DNA from: Deltaproteobacteria bacterium
GTDB taxonomy: Bacteria > Desulfobacterota > Binatia > Binatales > Binataceae
Direction: 5' to 3'
Assembly: GCA_021786815.1 (NCBI GenBank)
Contig: JAJYMR010000087.1
Location: 1-12,321, forward strand
Length of the DNA stretch: 12,321 nt
Part shown: piece by piece, positions 1 through 7,582 of the stretch
How the letters are laid out: each line of letters opens with the position of its first letter
How positions within the stretch are numbered: position 1 is the first letter of the stretch
The notes under the pieces: generated by a model
The model's input: only the letters and a program-made list of their open reading frames with translations
Databases searched by the model: none
Told to the model about the DNA's origin: nothing
Translations under genes and position numbers: made by a program

Positions 1-10
1 AAAGGCAACC

Positions 11-2632
11 GTGAGCATCGCGGCCAGCCGCAAGGGGGTCTCGGCGAAATCGATTCTGTTCGCACCGGCTCCGGGAGCTTCAGAAACTGAGATAGAGGCG
101 CTCTGGGCCGCGCGGATGATCCGCGCCGCCGCGTCGCTGGCGGTGCTTTCGGGCCTGCTCAACACTGTCGGCACGTGGAGTTCGCCGGCCACCCCGGCGG
201 GTGTTACCGCGATCCACGTCGTCCACGGCGCCGTCGGGCTTGCCGCCGTCATCGCAACGTTTCTTCCCGGGTTCCCACGCTTCTGGCGGCCGGTGATATT
301 TGCGCTGGCGACGATGCTGGTTGCGACCGACGCGGCAGCCGGCGTGATGTCGGGCACCACGATTCCCACTGTCGTGACAATCCTGCTGGTAAGCATGGGC
401 ACCGGTGCACTGGTGCCGTGGGGTCCGGCATGGCAGTTTGCCTTCGATTTCGTCTGCCTCGCCGGATGGACGTTCGCATGGGCTGCGGTTCCACCGCATG
501 ACGATTACGCGGTTTACGGGTGGTCGGGGGTCATAATCGCGTGCGGGGTCGCCCATTTCGCCTCGATACTGAGAAAACAGCATGCCGCCGCGCGCAGCGA
601 AGCTGAGCGGATGCTGCGCGAGAGCGAGACCAAGCTCAGGCAGGTCTTTGAGGCGAGCCTGGACATTATTGTGATAAGCCGCCTGAGCGACGGACGCTTC
701 GTTTCCGCAAGTCCCGCCTTTCGCACCTGGGGATACGAGCCGGCCGAACTTATCGGAGCGACCGGGCTCGAGATTGGAATCTGGGCGAATCCGGCCGAGC
801 GCGAGGAATTCATCCGCCAGGTCAGTGAGAAGGGACGGCTCGAGAATCTCGAGGTGACCTTCCGCCGCAAGGACGGCTCGCTGGTGCCGTGCCTTCTCTC
901 GGCCAAGGTCGCCGAGATGGGCGGCGAGTCGTGCGTGGTCACCGTCGTGCGGGATATTACGCTGCTCAAGGAGACCGAGCGCGAGCTTATCGCCGAGCGC
1001 GAGAAGGCACTGAGAGCTTCGCAGGCCAAATCCGAATTTGTCGCGAGCCTCTCGCACGAAATACGCACCCCGATGAACGCGCTGCTCGGGATGGCGGAAC
1101 TGCTGATGGAGACGCGTTTGTCCGAGGAGCAGCGCCGCTACGTGAAGGCGATGCTCGGCAACGGCGCGGCTCTGCTCGACCTTCTCAACGACGTCCTGGA
1201 CCTGTCGCGTATCGAGAGCGGGCGGTTCGCACTCGAGGAAACCGGGTTCGAGCTTGTCGAGCTTATCGACCGGATCGCGGAGACGCTCGGGGTTCGCGCG
1301 CATGAAAAGCAAATCGAGCTCGCGACCCGAATCATGCCCGAGGTCCCGCTGCATCTCATCGGCGATCCGCTGCGGCTCCGGCAGGTGCTGCTCAATCTGC
1401 TCGGCAACGCCGTCAAGTTCACCGACCACGGTTACGTCCTGCTCACCGTGGAGCGCGAGGCCGGCGATAACGAGTCCATCGCGCTGCGCTTTTCCGTGCA
1501 GGATACCGGGATCGGCATCCCGGCCGATCGCCTCGACTATATCTTCGGCCGATTCAGCCAGGCCGAGTCGTCAACCGCGCGCAAGTACGGCGGAAGCGGG
1601 CTTGGCCTCAGTATCGTCAAGCGCCTGGTCGAGCTGATGGGCGGACGGGTATGGGTGGAAAGCGAGATGGGACACGGCAGCACTTTCCGCTTCACCGCGC
1701 ATCTCAGGGTGGACCGCGGGGTGGAAGCTGGCCCGCCAGGCGGCGAGCCCGATCTGGCGGGAGTCAGGGTGCTGGTGGTCGACGACACCGAAGCCAACCG
1801 GCTCGTTCTGCGCGAGATGCTGTCGGGCCGCGGCGCTTCGGTGGGCGAGGTCCCCGACGGCCCCGGCGCCCTGGCCGAGGCCGGATGCGCGCAACGTCAG
1901 GGCAACCCGTATCAGGTCATCCTGCTCGATTACCGGATGCCGCAGATGGACGGAATCGAGGTTGCCAAGCGGTTGCGCGACGCGGGCTGCCTCAATGAAA
2001 CCGCAATCCTGATGCTGACGTCGGACGGGATGGGCGCGCAGCTAGAGCGCATGCGCGCGGCCGGTCTTTCGTGCCATATCGTCAAGCCGATAAGGCGCGC
2101 GGAACTGTTCCAGGCGATAACCCGACTGCTCGGCACGGCGAGTGCGCAAGCGGCGGAACCTGCTCCTGTTGCTCCTGCGCCGATGCCCGCTCGCAAAACG
2201 GTTGTGCCCGCGGCGCCTTCGCTTCGCGTCCTTCTGGCCGAGGATTCGCCAGACAACCGGCTTCTCGTCGCCGCCTTCTTGAAAAGGACTTCCTACGCGC
2301 TCGAGGTTGCCGAAAACGGCGAGCAAGCCCTGGAGAAGTTCAAGAGCGCGCACTACGAAGCGGTCCTGATGGACATGCAGATGCCGGTGATGGACGGGTA
2401 CACGGCAACGCACGAGATACGCGCCTTCGAGCGCGAGCATAACCTTGCGCGCACGCCGATCGTCGCGCTGACCGGCGAGACGATGGACGAGGCGCTCGCG
2501 AAGATCGCCAAGGCCGGATGCGACGCGCATCTGGGCAAGCCCTACAATCGGGCCGCGCTGCTGGCCGTGCTCGAAAACGTCACCGCGACCCCGTGCGATT
2601 CATCGTTGCGCGCCGCCGCGGCCGGCGGCTGA
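11..2632 (+). CDS. Membrane hybrid sensor histidine kinase with PAS and two receiver domains
   Basis: Signal-sensing autokinase, expected in the inner membrane. Residues 36-188 hold about six hydrophobic segments that I cannot match to a named sensor domain. A PAS domain follows (about 206-320), then a short helical linker. The HisKA H-box is SLSHEIRTPMN with phospho-accepting His349. The ATPase domain shows the N-box (Asn466), DTGIGIP (498-504) and GSGLGL (528-533). Two receiver domains follow: REC1 has acidic pair Asp591/Asp592, phospho-acceptor Asp640 and Lys692; REC2 has Glu744/Asp745, Asp788 and Lys843. All catalytic residues are present, so both phosphorelay steps look functional. There is no C-terminal HPt domain, so a separate HPt protein or response regulator is needed, and none is in the window. 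The start is GTG with AAAGG five bases upstream. The frame is open to the left edge, so a longer N-terminus is possible. The input signal is unknown. Confidence 0.93.
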   Translation: MSIAASRKGVSAKSILFAPAPGASETEIEALWAARMIRAAASLAVLSGLLNTVGTWSSPATPAGVTAIHVVHGAVGLAAVIATFLPGFPRFWRPVIFALATMLVATDAAAGVMSGTTIPTVVTILLVSMGTGALVPWGPAWQFAFDFVCLAGWTFAWAAVPPHDDYAVYGWSGVIIACGVAHFASILRKQHAAARSEAERMLRESETKLRQVFEASLDIIVISRLSDGRFVSASPAFRTWGYEPAELIGATGLEIGIWANPAEREEFIRQVSEKGRLENLEVTFRRKDGSLVPCLLSAKVAEMGGESCVVTVVRDITLLKETERELIAEREKALRASQAKSEFVASLSHEIRTPMNALLGMAELLMETRLSEEQRRYVKAMLGNGAALLDLLNDVLDLSRIESGRFALEETGFELVELIDRIAETLGVRAHEKQIELATRIMPEVPLHLIGDPLRLRQVLLNLLGNAVKFTDHGYVLLTVEREAGDNESIALRFSVQDTGIGIPADRLDYIFGRFSQAESSTARKYGGSGLGLSIVKRLVELMGGRVWVESEMGHGSTFRFTAHLRVDRGVEAGPPGGEPDLAGVRVLVVDDTEANRLVLREMLSGRGASVGEVPDGPGALAEAGCAQRQGNPYQVILLDYRMPQMDGIEVAKRLRDAGCLNETAILMLTSDGMGAQLERMRAAGLSCHIVKPIRRAELFQAITRLLGTASAQAAEPAPVAPAPMPARKTVVPAAPSLRVLLAEDSPDNRLLVAAFLKRTSYALEVAENGEQALEKFKSAHYEAVLMDMQMPVMDGYTATHEIRAFEREHNLARTPIVALTGETMDEALAKIAKAGCDAHLGKPYNRAALLAVLENVTATPCDSSLRAAAAGG

Positions 2633-2680
2633 CGAGGCAATTGCCCTCAAGGCTGCGAGACGCTTGCGCCTCGTGCCGGC

Positions 2681-3340
2681 TCAGGCAAGTTCGTCCGAGG
2701 TGATTACCTTGACGCCCGCGCGCACCAGGAGGCGGCGTATCGCGTCATCGCTTGAAGGATTCACCGGCCGGGTCAGATCCCAGATGATGCAGGCGCGAAA
2801 ACCCGCCGCAGTCGCGTCTTCGCTGCTCCATGCGACGCAGAAGTCGCGCGCAAGGCCGCAGATAAAGACCTCCCGCACGCCACGCTCCTTCAGGTATCCT
2901 CCAAGCCCGGTCGGCGGACGCTTTCCCTCGGCGTTCCAGTTGTTGCGAAACGCGCTGTAGGAGTCGCAATCGGACTCGGTTGCCTTGCGGATTATCACCT
3001 GGAATTTGTTCCAGTTTATGCCCCGGCAAAGTTCCCCACCGGGCGTCCCCTGGACGCAGTGGTCGGGCCATAGGATCTGCGGATGGCCGTAAAGCTCGAC
3101 GGTATCCATCGGCTTGCGCCCCGGATGGCTGCTGGCGAAGGAAACGTGGCCCTTCGGATGCCAGTCCTGGGTCGCGGCGAGAACCCTGAACCGGGCCGAT
3201 TCGACGAGTTGCGCGATCGGTTCGACAATCCTATCGCCTTCGCCAACCTGGAGTGCGCCGCCGGGCATGAAGTCGGGCTGCATATCGACCACCAGCAGCG
3301 CCGCGTGTTCCCTGTCGATTTCTATCGAACGTGCGGTCAT
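2681..3340 (-). CDS. pncA: Nicotinamidase (isochorismatase-like cysteine hydrolase)
   Basis: Hydrolyses nicotinamide to nicotinate and ammonia, feeding the Preiss-Handler NAD salvage route in the cytoplasm. Numbered from the ATG at 3340 (219 aa), the family triad is visible: Asp19 (VVDMQPDF), Lys119 (RKATESD) and Cys168 (ARDFCV). The metal site appears as Asp59, His61 and His65 (QDWHPKGH) and His94 (WPDHCVQGT). Length and motif order are typical of bacterial PncA. An in-frame ATG at 3379 would add 13 residues. I prefer 3340 because the extra stretch is AT-richer, unlike the family N-terminus, and overlaps a weak promoter-like pair (TTGGAC, 17 bases, TACTCT on the - strand). Neither start has a clear ribosome site. 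The gene is convergent with the kinase (48-base gap) and divergent from the WYL regulator. Other amidase-like isochorismatases are the alternative, but the WPDHCVQGT motif favours nicotinamidase. Confidence 0.9.
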   Translation of the reverse strand: MTARSIEIDREHAALLVVDMQPDFMPGGALQVGEGDRIVEPIAQLVESARFRVLAATQDWHPKGHVSFASSHPGRKPMDTVELYGHPQILWPDHCVQGTPGGELCRGINWNKFQVIIRKATESDCDSYSAFRNNWNAEGKRPPTGLGGYLKERGVREVFICGLARDFCVAWSSEDATAAGFRACIIWDLTRPVNPSSDDAIRRLLVRAGVKVITSDELA

Positions 3341-3579
3341 TGCGATCACGTACCATAAAGAGTATCCAGCGCGGCGCATTCGTCCAAACGGCTTGGTGCG
3401 CGGGCGGCATCGGTTGGCCGATACGTCGAATTCGGGGGCGCTTGGACAACCGGCCCGCTTTGCGAACAGGTCCCGGTATAACGACAGCCGTTGTCATCAA
3501 AGCGTGAAAGACTGTTTTCGTCCCGCTCACCCGATTGGCATCATATTGAAGCGCGATTCGCGACGGAGGGCGCAGAGCG

Positions 3580-4755
3580 ATGGCGAAAAGGGGGACTTCA
3601 ACTCGAACGGCTTCACGGACGCGCCGTGAACGGCGAGATACGGAGTTGGACGCCATCAGCGGCGCCCCGCGTTCGCGAACCATGCGCGCGACCAAGCGCG
3701 AGCCGCCGCAAGCCCAGGCGCGAAAGCCGACCTACGGCGCGGCCGCCAGGCTTGCCAAAATAGTGCTGGGACTGGCGTCGCGCCCGTTCGGATGGAGCTT
3801 CGACGCAATCCGCGCCCAACTGGGGATCTCCGAGCGCACCCTGCTCAGATATATCGCGGTGTGCCGGCGGGAACTCGTCAATTCGGAGGGCGGGTCCGCA
3901 ATTGAAGTGGTGCAGCACGGGGAGCGTCGTCTGCTGCGCCTGACAAATCGCGCACGGACTGCGGAATCGACCGCCTTCGAGGCGGCTTCGCTCTATTTCA
4001 CGTTCACGATGCTCAGGTTTCTCGAGGGCACGGTGGTGCGCGACCTGGTCGATGGCCTGTGGGACAAGGTTTTGCAGGGAGTACCGCTCGCCCAGCGATT
4101 CCGGGTTGCCGACCTTGACCGGAAGTTTCATTCGGTTGCGTACGCACCAAAGGACTACCGCGAGCACGACGCCCATCTGGATACGATCTTCGGCGCATTG
4201 CTGCACAACTTCAGGCTGCATATCGATTACGCCGGTCTTGCGGGCGAGGGCCATCAGCACAACTTCGACCCGTACACGCTGCTTGCCTATCGCGGCGGTC
4301 TCTATCTGCTCGGAAAGAGCGACGTTTACAATCGGGTCATCTATCTCGCCGTCGAGCGGATCCGCTCGGTCGCCCAGGTAACCGGCGCCAACGGCCAGCC
4401 CGAGCGTTTCGTCTATCCACGCAATTATCGTCCGGAAAATTACCTCAACGGCGTCTTCGGCCTTATCGAAGGCCCTGAAACCCGGGTCGAACTGCTGCTG
4501 CGCGGGGAAAGCGAGGCGCTGCTGCGCTCGCGCGTGGTCCATCCGAGCCAGCAATTCCGCCGCCGCGCCGACGGCTCGACCGTGCTCACGATGACGGTCA
4601 AGGGAACGACGGAGCTTCGCAACTGGATCCTGAGCATGGGACCGTGGATCGAAGTGCTTAAGCCCGACGAACTGCGCGCCGAAGTAGCCGACCTGCTGCG
4701 CGAGGCGTCCTCGCTCTATCGGCCGCCAAATCGAAGGCGCGCACCAGCAGCCTGA
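3580..4755 (+). CDS. HTH/WYL-domain transcriptional regulator
   Basis: A predicted ligand-responsive DNA-binding protein of the YafY/PafBC-like WYL family, 391 aa. The first 50 residues are basic and probably disordered. A winged helix-turn-helix covers about 55-100 (recognition region near GISERTLLRYIAVCRREL). The WYL domain spans about 205-265, with HIDYAG, then FDPYTLLAYRGGLYLLGKSD, where the family's W-Y-L is represented by LYLL, and then the conserved AVERIRSV. A C-terminal WCX extension covers about 298-378. The ATG at 3580 is supported by GGAGGG at 3565-3570, nine bases upstream. A later ATG at 3682 would remove only the disordered tail. The gene lies 84 bases upstream of the thiolase operon, in the same direction, and is the obvious candidate to control it. 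That link is inference from position. The ligand is unknown; WYL domains in characterised members bind nucleic acid or small nucleotides. Confidence 0.88.
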   Translation: MAKRGTSTRTASRTRRERRDTELDAISGAPRSRTMRATKREPPQAQARKPTYGAAARLAKIVLGLASRPFGWSFDAIRAQLGISERTLLRYIAVCRRELVNSEGGSAIEVVQHGERRLLRLTNRARTAESTAFEAASLYFTFTMLRFLEGTVVRDLVDGLWDKVLQGVPLAQRFRVADLDRKFHSVAYAPKDYREHDAHLDTIFGALLHNFRLHIDYAGLAGEGHQHNFDPYTLLAYRGGLYLLGKSDVYNRVIYLAVERIRSVAQVTGANGQPERFVYPRNYRPENYLNGVFGLIEGPETRVELLLRGESEALLRSRVVHPSQQFRRRADGSTVLTMTVKGTTELRNWILSMGPWIEVLKPDELRAEVADLLREASSLYRPPNRRRAPAA

Positions 4756-4801
4756 GCCGCCGAAACCCGCATCGGCGCCCCCGCTATCTCGCATCGCTCG
4801 G

Positions 4802-4831
4802 TTGACCCGAGGCCATGAGTCGGAATTTAAT
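4802..4831 (+). promoter_or_regulatory. Sigma-70-like promoter of the thiolase operon
   Basis: A -35 box TTGACC (4802-4807, 5 of 6 to consensus) and a -10 box TTTAAT (4826-4831, 5 of 6) are separated by 18 bases. The -10 box is part of a short AT-rich island in GC-rich DNA. Counting from the -10 box, transcription should start near 4837-4840, which is at or next to the ATG of the downstream gene (4840). There is no Shine-Dalgarno sequence, so the mRNA may be leaderless. Confidence 0.55.
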
Positions 4832-4835
4832 TCCG
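4821..4835. promoter_or_regulatory. Palindromic operator candidate across the -10 box
   Basis: CGGAATTTAATTCCG is a perfect inverted repeat of two 7-base arms around a central T. It covers the -10 box completely and ends four bases before the ATG at 4840. Its symmetry and position fit a repressor site for a dimeric regulator. Which protein binds it is unknown; the upstream WYL regulator is one candidate, and a TetR-like regulator elsewhere is another. Confidence 0.5.
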
Positions 4836-4839
4836 GATC

Positions 4840-6249
4840 ATGGCAGGAATAGTTTCCTACGGGTCTTACGTTCCGTACCGGCGCCTCAAACGCGCCGCGA
4901 TAGCCCAGGTGCTGGGCGTACCGGCCACCAAGGGTGAACGGTCGGTTGCAAGCTTTGACGAAGACAGCGCCTCGATGGCGGTCGAGGCGGTGCGCGAAGC
5001 TCTGCGAAACGCGCATGGCGGCGCGGTCGGCGCGCTTTTCTTCGGCACCACCACGCCTCCGTACGCTGAAAAGCTCAACGCGGCGATCATCGCGGCGGCG
5101 GCGAGCCTTCCGTCCGAGATCAGGGCGGCCGACCTTACAGGCTCGGTGCGCGCCGGCCTTGCGGCCTTGATGCAGGCCGCCGACGCGGTCGGCAGCGGCA
5201 CGAGCTTGGCGGTCGCGGCGATGGCCGATTGCAGGCTCGGAGCGCCCGAAGGCAAGGCCGAGCAGGCCAACGGCGACGCCGCCGTGGCGTTCGTGGTCGG
5301 TTCGGACAACGTGATTGCGGAAATCGAGGCCAGCGCCTCGTTTACGCGCGAGTTCCTGGATTCGTGGCGCGCGCCCGGCGAACGCTTCCCGCATAGCTGG
5401 GAAGAGCGCTTTGCGTTGACGCAGGCCTACTCGCCGCTGCTCGGCCGGGCTATCCAGACCGTGCTCGAGCGGGCGAAAGTCGCGCCTTCGGACCTCGCGA
5501 AGGTGGTGATCGACACGCCGAATCCGCGCGCTATCGATGAAGTGGCGCGCCGGATGAAGCTCGAACCCGCGAAGATCGCCGATTCGCTCGCGCTTACCGT
5601 GGGCCAGACCGGCACGCCGCACGCGGGCCTGATGCTTGCCAACTTGCTGCCTGCGGCAAAGCCTGGCGACCGTATCCTGGTCGTCTCGGTCGCCGACGGC
5701 GCGGACGCGATGGTGCTTCGGGTCACGCCCGCAGCCGCGTCGTACAAGCCCGCGCGCTCGGTCGGTGGGATGATCGAATCCAAGGGCGACGTTTCGTACG
5801 GCAACTATCTCAAGTGGCGCGAAATCCTTCCCACCGAGCCGCCGCGCCGGCCCGATCCCGAGCGACCGGCCGGGCCCCCGATGTTCCGGGCGGAGCGATG
5901 GAAGTTCGGGTTCGTGGGCACGCGATGCAAGGCGTGCGGAACCCCGCAGCTTCCGCCGCAGCGCGTATGCGTCAAGTGCAAGGCGTTCGACCAGATGGAG
6001 CCGTATTCGTTCGCGGACCGCACCGGCCGTGTTGCGACGTTTACCCTGGACAGGCTTGCCTATTCACTCAATCCCCCCACGGTAAATGTTGTGATAGACT
6101 TCGACGGCGGCGGCCGCTTCCTATGCGAGATGACCGACTGCGAACCGGACAAGGTCGCGATTGGCGATCAGGTCGAAATGACGTTCCGCCGCCTGTTTAC
6201 CGCCGACGGCGTTCACAACTATTTCTGGAAGGCGCGCCCGAAGCGCTAG
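4840..6249 (+). CDS. HMG-CoA-synthase-like (catalytic residues missing) fused to DUF35 zinc-ribbon/OB-fold domain
   Basis: A 469-residue two-part protein. Residues 1-300 have the thiolase-fold layout of HMG-CoA synthase/KAS III (opening GIVSYGSYVPYRRL; DLTGSVRAGLAAL where the nucleophile loop lies; VIDTPNPR; VGQTGTPHAGLML). Residues 350-469 are a DUF35 module: a zinc ribbon with Cys363, Cys366, Cys377 and Cys380 (CxxC-x10-CxxC), then an OB-fold. Aligned to HMG-CoA synthase, Glu, Cys and His of the active site become Thr72, Val103 and Asp225, and the conserved Asn becomes Gln256. The spacing between these positions matches the family closely, so the fold is intact but the chemistry should not be. 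The likely role is as a structural or acyl-CoA-binding partner of the thiolase encoded 18 bases downstream, as in archaeal thiolase/HMGCS/DUF35 complexes or PhlACB. An in-frame stop at 4828 fixes the start at the ATG, which lacks a Shine-Dalgarno site. The substrate is unknown. Confidence 0.88.
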   Translation: MAGIVSYGSYVPYRRLKRAAIAQVLGVPATKGERSVASFDEDSASMAVEAVREALRNAHGGAVGALFFGTTTPPYAEKLNAAIIAAAASLPSEIRAADLTGSVRAGLAALMQAADAVGSGTSLAVAAMADCRLGAPEGKAEQANGDAAVAFVVGSDNVIAEIEASASFTREFLDSWRAPGERFPHSWEERFALTQAYSPLLGRAIQTVLERAKVAPSDLAKVVIDTPNPRAIDEVARRMKLEPAKIADSLALTVGQTGTPHAGLMLANLLPAAKPGDRILVVSVADGADAMVLRVTPAAASYKPARSVGGMIESKGDVSYGNYLKWREILPTEPPRRPDPERPAGPPMFRAERWKFGFVGTRCKACGTPQLPPQRVCVKCKAFDQMEPYSFADRTGRVATFTLDRLAYSLNPPTVNVVIDFDGGGRFLCEMTDCEPDKVAIGDQVEMTFRRLFTADGVHNYFWKARPKR

Positions 6250-6267
6250 AGCCCCAGGAGGATCGCG

Positions 6268-7449
6268 ATGGCAAGTAAGGGAATAAAAGACCGGGTGGCT
6301 ATCGTCGGGATGGGATGCACCTCATTCGGCGAGCATTGGAACAAGAGCGCCGACGACCTGCTGGTCGAGGCGGCCTACGAGGCTTACAAGTCTGCGGGTG
6401 TCGATCCCAACGACGTTGACGCCTACTGGCTCGGCACGGTGGGAAATCTCTCCGGACTCACGCTTTCCGGGCCACTCAAGATTCCGTACAAGCCCGTCAC
6501 CCGGGTCGAGAACTTCTGCGCGACCGGCTCCGAAGCGCTTCGCCAGGCGTGTTACGCGGTTGCCTCGGGCGCATACGACATGGTGATGGCGATCGGGGTC
6601 GAGAAGCTCAAGGACTCGGGCTACTCGGGCCTGGTTATCTCCGACCCGCCAAACGACGGCACGCTCGGCAGCATGACCGCGCCGGCGTCGTTCTCGCTTC
6701 TGGCTCCGGCCTATTTCAAGAAGTACGGGCTCGATTCCGACAAGGGCAAGGATGTGCTGTCCCGAATCGCCTGGAAGAACCATCGCAACGGCGCGAAGAA
6801 CACCAAGGCGCAGTTCCAGAAGGAAGTGCCGCTCGAAGTGATCAAGAACTCGCCCAAGGTCGCCGACCCGCTCGGGATCATGGATTGCTCGGGCGTTTCG
6901 GACGGCTCGGCCGCCGCGATCGTGGTTCGCGCCGAGGACGCGCACAAGTACTGCAAGAACCCGATCTATATCAAGGCGTTGTCCTTCGTCGCCGGCCCGG
7001 GCGAAGGGCATCTGTCGCCCGATTATGATTTCACGACCTTCCCCGAGGTGGTCGCTTCGGCCAAGGACGCCTACGCGCAGGCGGGCGTGACCGACCCGCG
7101 CGAGCAGATCAGCATGGCCGAGGTCCACGACTGCTTCACGCCGACCGAACTCGTGCTGTACGAGGATCTCGGCTTCAGCAAGCGCGGCACCGCCTGGCAG
7201 GACGTGCTCGAAGGCTTCTTCGATCTCGAGGGCAAGCTGCCGGTCAATCCCGACGGCGGTCTCAAGTCGTTCGGCCATCCGATCGGCGCCTCGGGCCTTC
7301 GGATGATGTACGAGATGTGGCTCCAGTTGCGCGGCGAGGCCGGCCCGCGCCAGATCAACGAGCCGAAGCTCGGGCTCACGCACAACCTGGGCGGCGCGCC
7401 GGGACGATGCGTCAGCTTCGTGTCGGTTGTCGGCCGCAATCTGGGCTGA
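6268..7449 (+). CDS. Thiolase, SCP-x/archaeal acetyl-CoA acetyltransferase type
   Basis: A 393-residue enzyme expected to form or cleave a carbon-carbon bond between acyl-CoA thioesters in the cytoplasm. Visible catalytic features are the nucleophile Cys84 (ENFCATGSEA), the HDCF motif (His287) and GHPIGASG (His337), followed by HNLGG near residue 375. This set is typical of the lipid-transfer/SCP-x thiolase branch, as used in archaeal HMG-CoA synthesis and in sterol side-chain degradation. The ATG has a strong ribosome site, AGGAGG at 6256-6261, six bases upstream. The gene follows the HMGCS-like/DUF35 fusion by 18 bases and is closed by an intrinsic terminator, so the two form one operon and probably one complex. 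The partner appears catalytically dead, so this subunit should carry the activity. Whether it works in biosynthesis, degradation or acyl transfer cannot be told from the sequence. Confidence 0.9.
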   Translation: MASKGIKDRVAIVGMGCTSFGEHWNKSADDLLVEAAYEAYKSAGVDPNDVDAYWLGTVGNLSGLTLSGPLKIPYKPVTRVENFCATGSEALRQACYAVASGAYDMVMAIGVEKLKDSGYSGLVISDPPNDGTLGSMTAPASFSLLAPAYFKKYGLDSDKGKDVLSRIAWKNHRNGAKNTKAQFQKEVPLEVIKNSPKVADPLGIMDCSGVSDGSAAAIVVRAEDAHKYCKNPIYIKALSFVAGPGEGHLSPDYDFTTFPEVVASAKDAYAQAGVTDPREQISMAEVHDCFTPTELVLYEDLGFSKRGTAWQDVLEGFFDLEGKLPVNPDGGLKSFGHPIGASGLRMMYEMWLQLRGEAGPRQINEPKLGLTHNLGGAPGRCVSFVSVVGRNLG

Positions 7450-7483
7450 AAACTCGGCAGCATTATTTCCATAGTGACGCGCG

Positions 7484-7515
7484 AAGGGCGCCGGATATCT
7501 TCCGGCGCCCTTTTT
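7484..7515 (+). terminator. Intrinsic terminator of the thiolase operon
   Basis: A perfect stem, GGGCGCCGG (7486-7494) with CCGGCGCCC (7502-7510), can be lengthened by A-T pairs at both ends. The loop is 5-7 bases, and the stem is followed directly by TTTTT (7511-7515). It lies 35 bases after the thiolase stop and is a textbook rho-independent terminator. Confidence 0.92.
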
Positions 7516-7520
7516 GTCTA

Positions 7521-7538
7521 TTTTCGGGCTGCCGAAAA
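7521..7538. promoter_or_regulatory. Palindrome in the leader of the phosphoesterase gene
   Basis: TTTTCGG (7521-7527) and CCGAAAA (7532-7538) are perfect inverted arms around a GCTG spacer. The site sits between the thiolase terminator and the phosphoesterase start, where a promoter for the latter would be expected. It could be an operator or a small RNA hairpin. I do not see a convincing -35/-10 pair beside it. Confidence 0.35.
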
Positions 7539-7569
7539 GCCGCGCGCATCCCAATTGCGACTCGGGCGC

Positions 7570-7577
7570 AGGAGAGG
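7570..7577 (+). promoter_or_regulatory. Ribosome binding site deciding the phosphoesterase start
   Basis: AGGAGAGG lies five to seven bases before the ATG at 7583. The frame is open back to a TTG at 7514, but that codon lies in the terminator's T-tract and has no ribosome site. The ATG at 7583 is therefore the start. Confidence 0.8.
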
Positions 7578-7582
7578 CGACC

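Noticed and set aside
80..1429. A 449-residue open frame on the - strand opposite the kinase gene
   Set aside because: It is antisense to the kinase catalytic core and has shadow-like composition without domains.
2632..2674. Inverted repeat ACGAGGC/GCCTCGT between the kinase and nicotinamidase genes as a terminator
   Set aside because: Only seven pairs with a 29-base loop and no U-tract on either strand; could be chance in GC-rich DNA.
3341..3379. Upstream ATG (3379) for the nicotinamidase
   Set aside because: The added 13 residues are unlike the family N-terminus and coincide with promoter-like, AT-richer DNA. It cannot be fully excluded.
3480..3500. GACA-GCCGT-TGTC inverted repeat upstream of the WYL gene as an operator
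   Set aside because: The arms are only four bases and no promoter could be aligned with them.
4440..4640. Possible defence-island context suggested by the WYL protein
   Set aside because: No nuclease, toxin, restriction, CRISPR or phage-like gene is in the window; the neighbours are metabolic.
3613..5622. A 669-residue open frame on the - strand covering the WYL gene and part of the fusion gene
   Set aside because: It is antisense to two genes with clear family motifs, spans their intergenic promoter, has no recognisable domain and is rich in Arg/His/Gly, as expected of a GC-rich shadow frame.
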